NCBI GenBank assembly: GCA_903851455.1
Contig: CAINOM010000486.1
Location: forward strand, 1 to 14,029
Source: an uncultured Bacteroidota bacterium
GTDB taxonomy: Bacteria; Bacteroidota; Bacteroidia; Chitinophagales; Chitinophagaceae
Reading direction: 5' to 3'
DNA length: 14,029 bases
Shown: in pieces, positions 6,035-14,029 of the stretch
How positions within the stretch are numbered: position 1 is the first letter of the stretch
Layout: each line of letters begins with the position of its first letter
Position numbers and translations under genes: made by a program
Notes under the pieces: model-generated
Database searches by the model: none
Seen by the model: only the letters and a program-made list of their open reading frames with translations
What the model was told of the DNA's origin: nothing

Positions 6035-7357
6035 ATGACAAACCCCAGGGCATTAAAAAAGATAAGACCACTGCATCTTGCGGCTGTTATCTTTTTTACC
6101 GTCTCCGGCGGGCCATACGGACTGGAGCCATTGCTGGCCTATGCAGGTGAGCACGGCGCACTTCTATTGCTTGTCATCGTGCCTTTTTTGTGGGATGTAC
6201 CCTCCATATTCACTGTACTGGAGTTGAACGGTATGATGCCCATAACCGGCGGCTACTACAAATGGGTAAAGCATGCGCTGGGCAACAGGTGGGGCTTTTA
6301 CGAGGGCATGTGGACCTGGTTTTACACTTTCGTTGACCTTGCCATTTACCCGGTACTGTTTGTGCAATATGCTACCTTCCTGCTGCCCGGGATTGCAGCT
6401 TATAAAATAGTGTTGTGCCTGTTTATTATCTGGACATCAGCAGTTGTCAATATCCTCGGCATAGTGCCCGTCGGCCGGATATCTCTGTTCCTTGCAGCAC
6501 TTGTATTAGTGCCATTCATCGTACTGTTTGCGGTGTTCTTTTCACATCATGCATCCGGCATTTTATTGCCGGCGCCATCGCTCAAGGGCCTCAGTTACTC
6601 ATCTGTTGGGCTGAGCATGTACACGATCATGTGGAACTGCCTGGGGTGGGATAATGTCACTACTTATGCTGAAGAAGTGGAGAACCCCCTGCGTTCTTAC
6701 CTTACCTCTATGGCCGTCGCCTTTGTTACCGTCATCGCGGTATACGTGTTGGTGATACTGGTCGCACAGCAATCGAAGATCAATTATGATGTGCTCACTA
6801 AAGAAGGCTTCCCGGCCTTAGGTGCGTTGATCAGCGGCCGTTGGCTGGGTGTACTTATTGCCGCGGCAGGTATGGCAAGCACCCTCGGACTCTATAGTGC
6901 GAACCTGCTTTCCGTGTCCCGGCTGCCAAAGGCAATGGCGGATGACGGCCTGCTTCCCGGCATACTTGGGAAGCTTCATACAACATTCCAGACGCCGTAT
7001 ATCTCCATATTGGTATGCTCAGTTGTCATAAGCATCATGACATTATGGACATTCGGCGAGCTCATCATCATAGATGTAACGATCTATGGGGCGGGTCTGT
7101 TCCTGGAATATATCTCGCTCGTGAAGTTAAGGATCACGGAACCCGATGCGCACCGGCCGTTTAAAATACCGCTGGGTGTGCCCGGCCTTTGTATGCTCAT
7201 AGCGTTGCCACTGGGTGTTTATGTTGTGGCGCTGACAGGAGTGTTCTGCTCAGCGAATGAGGTCATCAAGCCCGCCCTTTTTGCGGTGGGTGTTTTACTC
7301 ACTGCAGAAGTTGCATGGCGGTTGGTGACCTGGAGAAAGCCACAGCTAAGAAATTAA
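6035..7357 (+). CDS. APC-superfamily amino acid / polyamine permease
   Basis: A 440-residue, highly hydrophobic inner-membrane protein with about 12 predicted membrane helices (LeuT-type fold). FTVSGGPYGLEPL (21-33) is the broken first helix that holds the substrate in APC carriers. PITGGYYKWVKHALGNRWGFYEGMW (69-93) is the conserved helix-2/loop segment. GWDNVTTYAEEVENPLR (204-220) is the helix-6 region with the EVENP signature. These segments resemble the polyamine-uptake (PUT/LAT-like) branch more than the classical lysine or aromatic permeases, so polyamine or amino acid import driven by protons is likely. It stands alone, after the palindrome at 5964. It converges on the J-domain/KTSC gene, with only 19 bp between the two stops. 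No clear promoter box is seen in the 41 bp before it. Confidence 0.87.
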   Translation: MTNPRALKKIRPLHLAAVIFFTVSGGPYGLEPLLAYAGEHGALLLLVIVPFLWDVPSIFTVLELNGMMPITGGYYKWVKHALGNRWGFYEGMWTWFYTFVDLAIYPVLFVQYATFLLPGIAAYKIVLCLFIIWTSAVVNILGIVPVGRISLFLAALVLVPFIVLFAVFFSHHASGILLPAPSLKGLSYSSVGLSMYTIMWNCLGWDNVTTYAEEVENPLRSYLTSMAVAFVTVIAVYVLVILVAQQSKINYDVLTKEGFPALGALISGRWLGVLIAAAGMASTLGLYSANLLSVSRLPKAMADDGLLPGILGKLHTTFQTPYISILVCSVVISIMTLWTFGELIIIDVTIYGAGLFLEYISLVKLRITEPDAHRPFKIPLGVPGLCMLIALPLGVYVVALTGVFCSANEVIKPALFAVGVLLTAEVAWRLVTWRKPQLRN

Positions 7358-7388
7358 GAAAAAAGCCTGCGGATGATTATTCCGCGGC
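7356..7388 (-). terminator. Intrinsic terminator overlapping the stop of the KTSC gene
   Basis: On the minus strand GCCGCGGA pairs with TCCGCAGGC (one bulged base) around a 7-base loop that contains most of the TAA stop codon (7377-7379). TTTTTTCTT follows. The hairpin also lies just after the permease stop, but the T-run only suits the minus strand. Confidence 0.7.
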
Positions 7389-7829
7389 TACCGCAGCTTT
7401 GCTTGTGCTTCTGTAAGGAAACGAACCATAAATATGCCTGCGTGCAAAACGGCCAAGTGCGGGAGCATTGACCAGCTTTACATAGAGCGCCTTGGGTACG
7501 CCAAAATATTCATAGCTGTTGCCATCAATAAAGTTGATCTGAAGCGTTTCGTTCTTGTATTCAAAATCTACGATGCCTACGGAAGTAGTGGTAACGGTAT
7601 ATTCGGCCAGTGTGAGTGCACGGGTTTCCGGGGCAATGCCTACCAGGAAGTGATAAGCTTCAATGATGTGCTTGCTTTTTGCCTCTGCCAGTTCTTTTTG
7701 CTCATGGTCATCATTAAACTTGTCAGGATGCCAGTCCTTCATCAGATTGCGGTAAATGATCTTTAATTCCGCCAATTCAGTCTTTTCGTGAACGCCAAGT
7801 AACTTCCTGTAACCGATTATTTTCTTCAT
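7377..7829 (-). CDS. J-domain protein with C-terminal KTSC domain
   Basis: 150 residues. Residues 6 to about 64 are a compact J domain (YRKLLGVHEKTELAELKIIYRNLMKDWHPDKF) with the HPD tripeptide at 34-36 that stimulates DnaK ATPase. Residues about 85-141 are a KTSC domain (VGIVDFEYKNETLQINFIDGNSYEYFGVP, then SFPYRS), a small domain named after a lysyl-tRNA synthetase C-terminal extension and thought to bind nucleic acid. The fusion is, from memory, widespread and conserved in Bacteroidota as a core gene of unknown role. The start ATG is the first in frame. The minus-strand octamer TACTTTCG (7894-7901), one mismatch from TAnnTTTG, could be its promoter. It follows jetD on the same strand after 122 bp with no clear terminator between, so read-through from the Jet operon is possible, but a functional link is not implied. 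Confidence 0.85.
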   Translation of the reverse strand: MKKIIGYRKLLGVHEKTELAELKIIYRNLMKDWHPDKFNDDHEQKELAEAKSKHIIEAYHFLVGIAPETRALTLAEYTVTTTSVGIVDFEYKNETLQINFIDGNSYEYFGVPKALYVKLVNAPALGRFARRHIYGSFPYRSTSKAAVAAE

Positions 7830-7893
7830 ATTTCTTGTTTTGATCCACCAATGACATCAGCACATACCTGCGGCCATCCCCATTAAGGAGGCG

Positions 7894-7901
7894 CGAAAGT
7901 A
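7894..7901 (-). promoter_or_regulatory. Weak putative -7 box for the KTSC gene
   Basis: The minus strand reads TACTTTCG here, one base from TAnnTTTG, about 65 bases before the ATG at 7829. No good -33 box is seen. It is the best candidate in the 122-bp gap between jetD and the KTSC gene. Confidence 0.25.
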
Positions 7902-7951
7902 GTATAATTATAGACCACAGCAACCTCGTTTAGAAAACATTAACGGATATT

Positions 7952-8800
7952 TCATATCAGCAATGCTTCCTGTTCCAGCCCTTTTTTGTGCTTATGGATC
8001 AGCGATACCAGCCGTCGCAGGCTATCTTCGGCGATCGGCGTATCGTTCAGTTGCTGCCGGTCGTACAATTTCCGGTTGCCGTGTTTTTCTATAAGTTCTT
8101 CAATATTGCCGGGTATAAAGAACGAGGCACGATCATTGAGATGCCTTTTATACTCCTGCAGGTATATATTGATACCGGCAAGATCATAGTCGCCAAAATG
8201 GAGATAGCGATTGGGAAGGGCCAATAACCATTTCATCAGGTCGCTGCTCTGCTGCTGCGGATAACGGCTTACAAAAAGTACATCAATATCCGCAAACAAA
8301 TGTCGCTGCTTTTCAGCCAGCCTGAAATTCTCCGCATTTTCCACGCCTATGATCACTACATCATCCGGGGGAATGAAATGTTCAAAATCGCTGATGAACT
8401 GAAATGTGCCTTTTGGTGGTTCAATGACTATCGGAGTACCGTTCAGCATGCACGCTATGGGCTTGTAGCTGTTAACGAGGAAGCCCTTGAATGTTCGTCT
8501 CATCGCCGCTTTTGAATCGTTACCTGCGGCAATAAGGTCACCTCTTGTCGCATCTGCGTTCTCAAGGGTTTGAACATATAACTGCAGATCGGCTATGCTC
8601 CATGTATTATATAGATAGTTGCTGAGTGCCGTCACATCTGGTATGTGCAAAGTACTCTTGGTGCGCCCGGCCATACGGGCTACGATAATACCTTCCCTGA
8701 TCAGCTCATCAATAACTGCATGTTTCAGCCCACTCGCCGGCAACTGTGCGCCTTCGGCGAGCAGGACTAATTTTTTAGCTATGGAAAGCGGTATCATCAT
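7952..8800 (-). CDS. jetD: JetD-like Toprim nuclease subunit of Wadjet (compact form)
   Basis: 282 residues. The N-terminal 1 to about 70 looks like a winged helix (KHAVIDELIREGIIVARMAGRTKSTLHI). The C-terminal half is a Toprim (DUF2220-like) domain: Glu154 in IGVENAENF, then Asp204 and Asp206 in HFGDYDLAG, the Mg2+-binding acidic set of topoisomerase VI-like nucleases, and a closing LEQE (275-278). In characterised Wadjet systems JetD dimers cleave circular DNA that the JetABC motor has reeled in. Type I JetD is near 390 residues (from memory), so this one lacks much of the N-terminal arm region. Its ATG overlaps the jetC stop by ATGA, which indicates translational coupling. It is the last gene of the operon. 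No hairpin terminator is visible in the 120 bp that follow. Confidence 0.83.
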   Translation of the reverse strand: MMIPLSIAKKLVLLAEGAQLPASGLKHAVIDELIREGIIVARMAGRTKSTLHIPDVTALSNYLYNTWSIADLQLYVQTLENADATRGDLIAAGNDSKAAMRRTFKGFLVNSYKPIACMLNGTPIVIEPPKGTFQFISDFEHFIPPDDVVIIGVENAENFRLAEKQRHLFADIDVLFVSRYPQQQSSDLMKWLLALPNRYLHFGDYDLAGINIYLQEYKRHLNDRASFFIPGNIEELIEKHGNRKLYDRQQLNDTPIAEDSLRRLVSLIHKHKKGLEQEALLI

Positions 8801-11800
8801 GCCATCACTTCAGTACCTTTCTTTATCAGGCGTTTTACAGTGGTTACATGCTTGCTGTCTTTAGACAGCAGGTAGGTATAGCGGTAGTCCGTGGCGTTGA
8901 AGGAAGTAGGCGAACTGTTAATGAGCAGTATGTTCCTGTCATTGGCAAATTTCAGTATGCCCTTCACGTTATTCGGGTGCAGCTTACCTATTTCATCCAT
9001 CATACAGTGCAGCCTGAATTCTTTGAAGCGTTTTGAAGCACTGTCTTTGAATACGTTCAGCAGCATAATATTGATCATTGCTTTTACGAGGATATCCGTG
9101 CCTTCTGAGCCCACATTGGTAAGTTTCTCTACCCATCCGCTGTCGTTCTCGTTTTCCACTATTCTGAACTGCAGCTCAAAAGAATCGGGCAGGCCTATTT
9201 CCTTTTCTTTCCTTGCACTTATCTCTTTGGCGAATTCTTTCAGCAGGGAGATCGCTTTTTTGTTTTTTCCTTCGTTATCGCCGGTCGAGAAAAGATCTAC
9301 TACACCCAGCCCCATGCTGTTCTGGTCGTTGAATTGTTTTATAGCCTGCAGCAAGGCCACAATGTTGTTCTTGCTTTCTGACAACTGCAAACGGATACTT
9401 TTGATAACACCGGCAAAATTGCGCTCTTCAAAGTCGCGATTGATCTCTGCAATTACCTTTTGTATTTCCCCGGCCTTCGATGTCAGTGTATTGGTCTCAA
9501 TGCCTATCTGGCGTATCAGGGTGGCGAAGCGTTCGTTTACACGTTTTTCATACTGAAGTATCTTGTCTTCTTCGAGGAACTCAAACAACATCTCGGCAAA
9601 AGCAATGAACTCCTCATGCTCTACCAGGTTGGTCTTAAAATTGAATACATTCTCGGGGGAGAAATTGCCCAGGAATTTATTGATAGCCATACGCAGATCG
9701 TTGTAGCGCTCCATAATGGTATAGATCTTACCACTCAAAGCATCTATCAACTCTTTCAGGCCCATGTTCGTTTCTTCGGCCTTTCCTTGCTGCGCTGATT
9801 CAAATTCAGCTATCTGCAGGTAATGTGCAGTTTGTTTAAAACTGTCGTACGTAGTTAGTCCCTCACTGATGGTTGTTAGCCGGTTACTTAGTTCGTTGAT
9901 CTCGTTTGTGAGCAGGTCGATTTCCTGTTGTATCTTCTGTTTTTGCAGACCGTATTTTTCCTGCTCATTTTCCAGCAGGCTCTCCTTTAAGCGTTTTTCA
10001 GTTTTGTACCCGTCCACAAGGTCCAGCAGTTCCCGTTTGTCTTTGTTGTATTCTGCTACCTTATCACGGTTGGCATTTATGAAGTCCAGTTCTTTTCTTA
10101 TGGTCTCCAGTTCTTTTCCTATGCTTGAAAGGCGCAACACATCAGCTCCTTCCTGTTGCAGGTTTTGGGTCTGTTGTAGTTTTATTGCTTCGATCCTTTC
10201 AGTTGTTTCCTGCTTCCTGGTCAGTAGTTCCTGGTCATAAGCCGCCAGGAGCTCCTTCGTCCGCTGGTCTTCAGCTTTTATCTTCCTGTTCTGTTCTTTC
10301 TCTTTAGCCTCCAGCTGTTTTTGTATACCCGCTTCAATGGCAGCCAGGTTTTTTTCTTCGGTCGTCAGCTCTTCAGATGCTGCTTCTATCTCCCTGGCCA
10401 CCTGTTGCAACAGCAGCTCTTTTTCTTCGGCAGCTTTGCGGGTAAGGTCAGCCTGCTTCACTTCGTTTACCTGCAGCTGGCCTTTGGATCGCTGCAGCTC
10501 ATACTCCATCTGCCTCCGCGTGCTGTTTATATCTTTTATCTTCCCCTGGTATCTCGATTTCAGCTTGCCCGCTTCATTGTCACGTTCTTCAAGCTGCTTA
10601 TTTATATTCGCCTTGTTGGTTTCTGCTTTTTGCTGCCATTCTGCCCTTTCGTGCTCATAGTCGGCAACGGTCTTTACTTTTTTATCAATCTCACCGAGGT
10701 CTATCCGCAGACCGAAGAACGTATCGTTTGCTCCGTCGGTAAGTTGAGGGGAAAGGCTTGAGTGAAACAGTACGCCATCTTCGTCTATTACCTTTCCTAT
10801 ATTGTTTTCCCAGCCGGTCACATTCGTGTTCAGCCAGCCGTAAAGTGAATCTTTATTTTTCTGCAGTTTTGCATCAATTGCTGCCATTGAGGCGAGGTAC
10901 TGTGCATTGTCTTCCCACATTTTTTCCACCTTGCGATCATATACCGACGCATTTTTTTCGGTTTCCAGCTCCCATTGTTTTTGCAGGGTTTCTGCCTGTT
11001 TTTTCAGGTCGGCAATATTCAGGTCCGCGGTCTTTATTTTCTGTTGCAGCGAGCTTATCTCCGACTTCACAACTTCCAGTTCGTGTTCAAAATAGCGTTG
11101 CAACTGGGCCTTTTGCTTTTTAAGCTTCAGGTCGTGGATATTATCTTTCTTTTGTGCTATCGTATTACGTGCTACGTCCAGGGCCTCCAGGTTTTGCTTC
11201 CGTATTTCTGCAAACGCGTGGTTATACTGATCAGTGATCTCGGATTTGAACTGCAGGAAATCTTCACGTACTTTATTCTTGCGTGCCATGTGCCCGTTTT
11301 CAAACCCGGCAAGAGCGTTTTGCTGTTGTTGCGCCAGCGCATCGTAGCGGCTGTTTATCTCGGCAAACTTAGTGTTGAGCAACAGCAGTTCTTCCTGCAG
11401 CCATTCACGTGCTGTCTCATTCGCTTCTTTTTTATCCACCCTCTGGATAATAGCATTGATGTTTATTCCCTCATAATATTCTGCCTTGCTCTTAGCGCGC
11501 TTCAGATCATTGTCCAGGATGTTGATCAGCTTTTGCACTTCATCTCTTTTTGCCTGGAACTTCCCTTTCAGATCGTCAGACTTCTGCTGCAGTAACTGTC
11601 GTTGTTTCTGTGCCAGGTCCTGTTTTTTCTCTACATGTGGCAGTTCCTCCTGCGACACTTCGTGTGCCCTGAAAAGTTGTATGGCAGTCTCTTGTTTTTC
11701 CCTGTTCAGCGACTGTATTGCGGCATGAATGCGCGCAATGTTCTCCGCCATTTTACGCACAGGTATCTCACCCGTTTTGGTGGTCTCCGTCCATTTATTG

Positions 11801-12477
11801 ATATCAGCAAGCTGTATATCAAAATCCCGCAGGTGCAGTGCATATTTGTCCAGCTCTATTTTCACTTCTTCTTCATTGAGCGACATGATGATCGTCTGCT
11901 TAATGAATTCAGCATCAAGCTTGGAATTCAGAAATACATTCTGTATCGTACGTGGCAGGTTTTGGTATTGCCGGCTTTCTATAAGCGAATACTTTCTGAA
12001 CTCCTTATCCAGTTCTTTGTTGTTACCATAGAGAATATCGCGGTATTCTTCATAGCGGTCTATTTTGCGGGTATAGCTTATTTTCTTGCCAAACACATCA
12101 CGTATGCTTTCCCAGCTTCTCACTTTGCCACTGTCGGTATCAACATAATGGTCTACGCTGTACTCGCTGTTGATAAACCGGAAGCACACCCTGCCCTGCG
12201 ACTTAAAGGCCATGATGCAATAGGATCCGGTTTCCCGCACCACCTCGTAGATCACATAAGAGTCCCCGCCCGGAAAATAGTATTCGTCAAATGTTTTCTT
12301 GCCTTTTTCTATGCCCAGTTTTAACTTGTCGGCATTGTAAAAGAAAAGTATCGCGCGCAGCAGGGTGCTTTTGCCCACGCCCTGCGTACCTATAAAGTGC
12401 ACATTGCCATCTATCGCTATCTCGGCGTACTTCACATTGGCACTGTTAATAAAAAATATCCTGTTTAAGTATCTCAT
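8797..12477 (-). CDS. jetC: JetC-like SMC/MukB-type ATPase of Wadjet
   Basis: 1226 residues with SMC architecture. The head starts near residue 5 and has Walker A GTQGVGKST (30-38). Residues about 250-540 and 610-900 are long Gln/Glu/Lys-rich coiled-coil arms. A globular hinge-like segment lies between them (about 543-605: LYGWLNTNVTGWENNIGKVI, DGANDTFFGLRIDL). The C-terminal head has a signature-like VGSEGTDILVKAM (1122-1134) and Walker B LHCMMDEIG with Asp1161 and Glu1162. No CxxC zinc hook is present, which argues against Rad50/SbcC. With JetA and JetB it should form a condensin that extrudes DNA loops and tests plasmid size. It overlaps jetB and jetD by 4 bp each. The Walker A Gln at position 32 replaces the Asn more common in SMC proteins. 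Long antisense ORFs on the plus strand are shadows of its coiled coil. Confidence 0.88.
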   Translation of the reverse strand: MRYLNRIFFINSANVKYAEIAIDGNVHFIGTQGVGKSTLLRAILFFYNADKLKLGIEKGKKTFDEYYFPGGDSYVIYEVVRETGSYCIMAFKSQGRVCFRFINSEYSVDHYVDTDSGKVRSWESIRDVFGKKISYTRKIDRYEEYRDILYGNNKELDKEFRKYSLIESRQYQNLPRTIQNVFLNSKLDAEFIKQTIIMSLNEEEVKIELDKYALHLRDFDIQLADINKWTETTKTGEIPVRKMAENIARIHAAIQSLNREKQETAIQLFRAHEVSQEELPHVEKKQDLAQKQRQLLQQKSDDLKGKFQAKRDEVQKLINILDNDLKRAKSKAEYYEGININAIIQRVDKKEANETAREWLQEELLLLNTKFAEINSRYDALAQQQQNALAGFENGHMARKNKVREDFLQFKSEITDQYNHAFAEIRKQNLEALDVARNTIAQKKDNIHDLKLKKQKAQLQRYFEHELEVVKSEISSLQQKIKTADLNIADLKKQAETLQKQWELETEKNASVYDRKVEKMWEDNAQYLASMAAIDAKLQKNKDSLYGWLNTNVTGWENNIGKVIDEDGVLFHSSLSPQLTDGANDTFFGLRIDLGEIDKKVKTVADYEHERAEWQQKAETNKANINKQLEERDNEAGKLKSRYQGKIKDINSTRRQMEYELQRSKGQLQVNEVKQADLTRKAAEEKELLLQQVAREIEAASEELTTEEKNLAAIEAGIQKQLEAKEKEQNRKIKAEDQRTKELLAAYDQELLTRKQETTERIEAIKLQQTQNLQQEGADVLRLSSIGKELETIRKELDFINANRDKVAEYNKDKRELLDLVDGYKTEKRLKESLLENEQEKYGLQKQKIQQEIDLLTNEINELSNRLTTISEGLTTYDSFKQTAHYLQIAEFESAQQGKAEETNMGLKELIDALSGKIYTIMERYNDLRMAINKFLGNFSPENVFNFKTNLVEHEEFIAFAEMLFEFLEEDKILQYEKRVNERFATLIRQIGIETNTLTSKAGEIQKVIAEINRDFEERNFAGVIKSIRLQLSESKNNIVALLQAIKQFNDQNSMGLGVVDLFSTGDNEGKNKKAISLLKEFAKEISARKEKEIGLPDSFELQFRIVENENDSGWVEKLTNVGSEGTDILVKAMINIMLLNVFKDSASKRFKEFRLHCMMDEIGKLHPNNVKGILKFANDRNILLINSSPTSFNATDYRYTYLLSKDSKHVTTVKRLIKKGTEVMA

Positions 12478-13031
12478 TTTTGCACCGATTCAGTAATGTT
12501 TATAGATAATATCAGCCGCTCCAGGTAATGGAACGATGAAAGGGTTTTGTAACTGTTGGATATCTCATTCTCCAGCTCAATAAAATTATCACGTCTCAGC
12601 TGGTCCAGCACTTTGTCCAGTATTTCGGCATGCTTTTCTTTTCCGGCCGCATATTTTTTCAGCCCTTCCAGTTTGTTTTTAAGGTCCACATCCACCGACA
12701 GCCTTATCAGGATATCAGAAGGCGTGAAGCGGTAACCGGCTCCAAAAGAATGGTCGACGGTTTTAAAGAAGTCGAGAATATCGATCCATTTGAAAGCAGC
12801 TTCTATCTTTCGCTCGAGGTCTGTTTTATTTTCCAGGCGTGTGAACATGTAATACTCATCGCCTTTTTCAAGAACCAGGTTTATCGCCTTGAAGTAGTCA
12901 TAGAGATCGTCGAAGTTCTCGTCGATCACATTATACAGCTTTCGCGTACTGTCTTTTACGCTATTGGAGCAGATAAACTGGCCCTTGCTGAGTATTTCAA
13001 AAATATCGGAAGTTTGTTTGGGTACGGGCAT
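12474..13031 (-). CDS. jetB: JetB-like KITE (MukE-type) subunit of Wadjet
   Basis: 185 residues, without signal peptide or membrane segment. The N-terminal part (ILSKGQFICSNSVKDSTRKLYNVIDENFDDLYDYFKAINLVLEKGDEYYMFTR, about 13-65) has the helix-helix-wing layout of MukE/MksE proteins, with the typical 'GDEYYMFTR' beta-hairpin. A second winged-helix-like region follows (FTPSDILIRLSVDV, then NFIELENEI). KITE subunits bind the kleisin as dimers and contact DNA in the condensin complex. The identification rests on operon position (between the kleisin-like and SMC genes), size and this layout rather than a strong motif. The ATG is 7 bp after the jetA stop, with no Shine-Dalgarno (AAATAAAAACTAA leader). 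The end overlaps jetC by ATGA. Confidence 0.75.
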   Translation of the reverse strand: MPVPKQTSDIFEILSKGQFICSNSVKDSTRKLYNVIDENFDDLYDYFKAINLVLEKGDEYYMFTRLENKTDLERKIEAAFKWIDILDFFKTVDHSFGAGYRFTPSDILIRLSVDVDLKNKLEGLKKYAAGKEKHAEILDKVLDQLRRDNFIELENEISNSYKTLSSFHYLERLILSINITESVQK

Positions 13032-13038
13032 TTAGTTT

Positions 13039-14029
13039 TTATTTGGGGTAAACCATAGCAAATTCCACATCCTGCCTGTTGCTATAGGTTTCCGAGATCT
13101 TAAATAAGGTATCGAACTGCGAGATCATCTGGCAGTAGATGGTCACACATTCATCAAAGCTTACTTCCTTGCCGAAATCGTAATTACAGATAAAGTCAAA
13201 CAGGTTATTGCCACCGGCGAGGAAGCTGTTTTTCACTTCATCCAGGTTTATCTGTATTTCTTCCTGCACAAGCGTTTCCAGGTATTCATCCGAAATACCG
13301 CCTATCAGTGGCAGTACGGATTTAACATTGGTGCGCATGCGTTTGGCCACCTTCACTATTACGTCTTTCGCGTCATTGTCTGTCTGCAGCTGATCCAGCG
13401 GAATGTTGAGCGGATAAGTAGGGTTCGGCTCAAAAACAACCGCCGTGTTTTCTGCAAGCAATTCCTTTATATCACTTTTGCTTCTCAGCTCAAACTGGTC
13501 TTTCAGATATTTTATCTGCCTCAGCTTCTCTATTACACCGCTCTGATGCTTGATCCGGTTGAGGTATTCGATGATCTGTTTTTGTATGTCAATGAGGTTG
13601 TGCCTGCATTCGTTTAGCTGTGACCTGAGTGAAGTGATGATTCGGTTAAGCTCTTCGTCTCCGGCCACCTTGAAAAACGTCAGCTGCGCTTCGCCTGACA
13701 CAAGGTGATCGGTTTGGTTGATCAGGGAGTATATAATGTTTCTTTTATCGTCGAGGTTTTCAAGTTTTTTCTTCTTGATCTTGTAATTCGGCTCATTCTT
13801 AAACGTATTGTCGATATTCCTGTTCAGGTCTACCACATTTCGCAGGGCTATTGCGCCTATTTTTCTCAGTGCCTGTTTTACCTGGCGCAGGTAGCCATAT
13901 TTCCGCGCTTCATTATTTTCCTGCAGGTAGTAATCAATGTTTTGGTTTATGTTCTGTATATGCTCATTGATGTAGGAGACATTGATCTCCTCATTCACCT
14001 CCATCACCTGCTCAAAGAACTGCAGGAAC
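13039..14029 (-). CDS. jetA: JetA-like kleisin (MukF/MksF-type) subunit of Wadjet, 5' end outside window
   Basis: At least 329 codons are visible. The frame stays open to the window edge, through FLQFFEQVMEVNEEINVSY, so the GTG at 14007 is unlikely to be the true start and an N-terminal winged-helix part is probably missing from view. The visible part is mostly helical with coiled-coil character (about 20-190 from the GTG), followed by a smaller domain ending TYSNRQDVEFAMVYPK. I see no catalytic motif. The kleisin assignment comes from being the first gene of a jetA-jetB-jetC-jetD order, from the helical middle region, and from type-I JetA (about 480 residues in my memory) leaving room for the missing start. 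Sequence resemblance to type-I JetA (DUF3375) is not obvious. The operon promoter lies beyond 14029. Confidence 0.7.
   Translation of the reverse strand, partial: FLQFFEQVMEVNEEINVSYINEHIQNINQNIDYYLQENNEARKYGYLRQVKQALRKIGAIALRNVVDLNRNIDNTFKNEPNYKIKKKKLENLDDKRNIIYSLINQTDHLVSGEAQLTFFKVAGDEELNRIITSLRSQLNECRHNLIDIQKQIIEYLNRIKHQSGVIEKLRQIKYLKDQFELRSKSDIKELLAENTAVVFEPNPTYPLNIPLDQLQTDNDAKDVIVKVAKRMRTNVKSVLPLIGGISDEYLETLVQEEIQINLDEVKNSFLAGGNNLFDFICNYDFGKEVSFDECVTIYCQMISQFDTLFKISETYSNRQDVEFAMVYPK

Noticed and set aside
8891..12324. Long plus-strand ORFs (up to 240 codons) inside jetC
   Set aside because: They are antisense shadows of the coiled-coil gene; the predicted proteins are Phe/Leu/Ser/Cys-rich with no family features, while the minus frame has Walker A and Walker B motifs.
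8797..12477. JetC as Rad50/SbcC or a housekeeping SMC
   Set aside because: There is no CxxC zinc hook, and the flanking MukE-like and Toprim genes with ATGA overlaps fit Wadjet better.

Overview
The window reads as chromosomal DNA from a Bacteroidota bacterium, most likely near the Chitinophagaceae (inference). The reasons are promoter-like boxes close to the Bacteroidota consensus TAnnTTTG, starts with A-rich leaders and no Shine-Dalgarno, and families typical of the phylum: a secreted DUF4476 protein, a J-domain/KTSC protein, and an MBL-rhodanese persulfide dioxygenase. No tRNA, rRNA, CRISPR array or insertion sequence was recognised.

Left part (1-1630): a small basic hypothetical ORF faces a 5'-truncated relic of a YdjM-type membrane hydrolase. 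A secreted DUF4476 protein follows and ends at a strong bidirectional hairpin shared with the convergent aldehyde dehydrogenase gene.

Middle part (1634-7829): on the minus strand lie a GNAT-like protein, a 59-residue protein (3101-3280) 3 bp behind it, and, 9 bp further on, an ALDH of the 2-aminomuconate/2-hydroxymuconate semialdehyde dehydrogenase type. The GNAT/59-aa pair is visibly AT-rich and laid out like a toxin-antitoxin module. Upstream is a secreted SH3-like protein gene, divergent from an MBL-fold protein with two rhodanese domains (persulfide dioxygenase/sulfurtransferase). That gene ends at a perfect 30-bp palindrome. An APC-family permease follows and converges on a J-domain/KTSC gene.

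Right part (7952-14029, minus strand): a tightly packed four-gene operon with the order and overlaps of a Wadjet (JetABCD / MksFEBG-like) anti-plasmid system. It holds a kleisin-like jetA (5' end outside the window), a MukE-like jetB, a 1226-residue SMC-type ATPase jetC and a compact 282-residue Toprim nuclease jetD. JetB/JetC and JetC/JetD each overlap by ATGA. By family knowledge, JetABC is a loop-extruding condensin that senses small circular DNA, and JetD cuts it. The short JetD and divergent JetA suggest a non-type-I variant. The operon is the main defence content, with the GNAT/small-protein pair as a second accessory module about 4 kb away.
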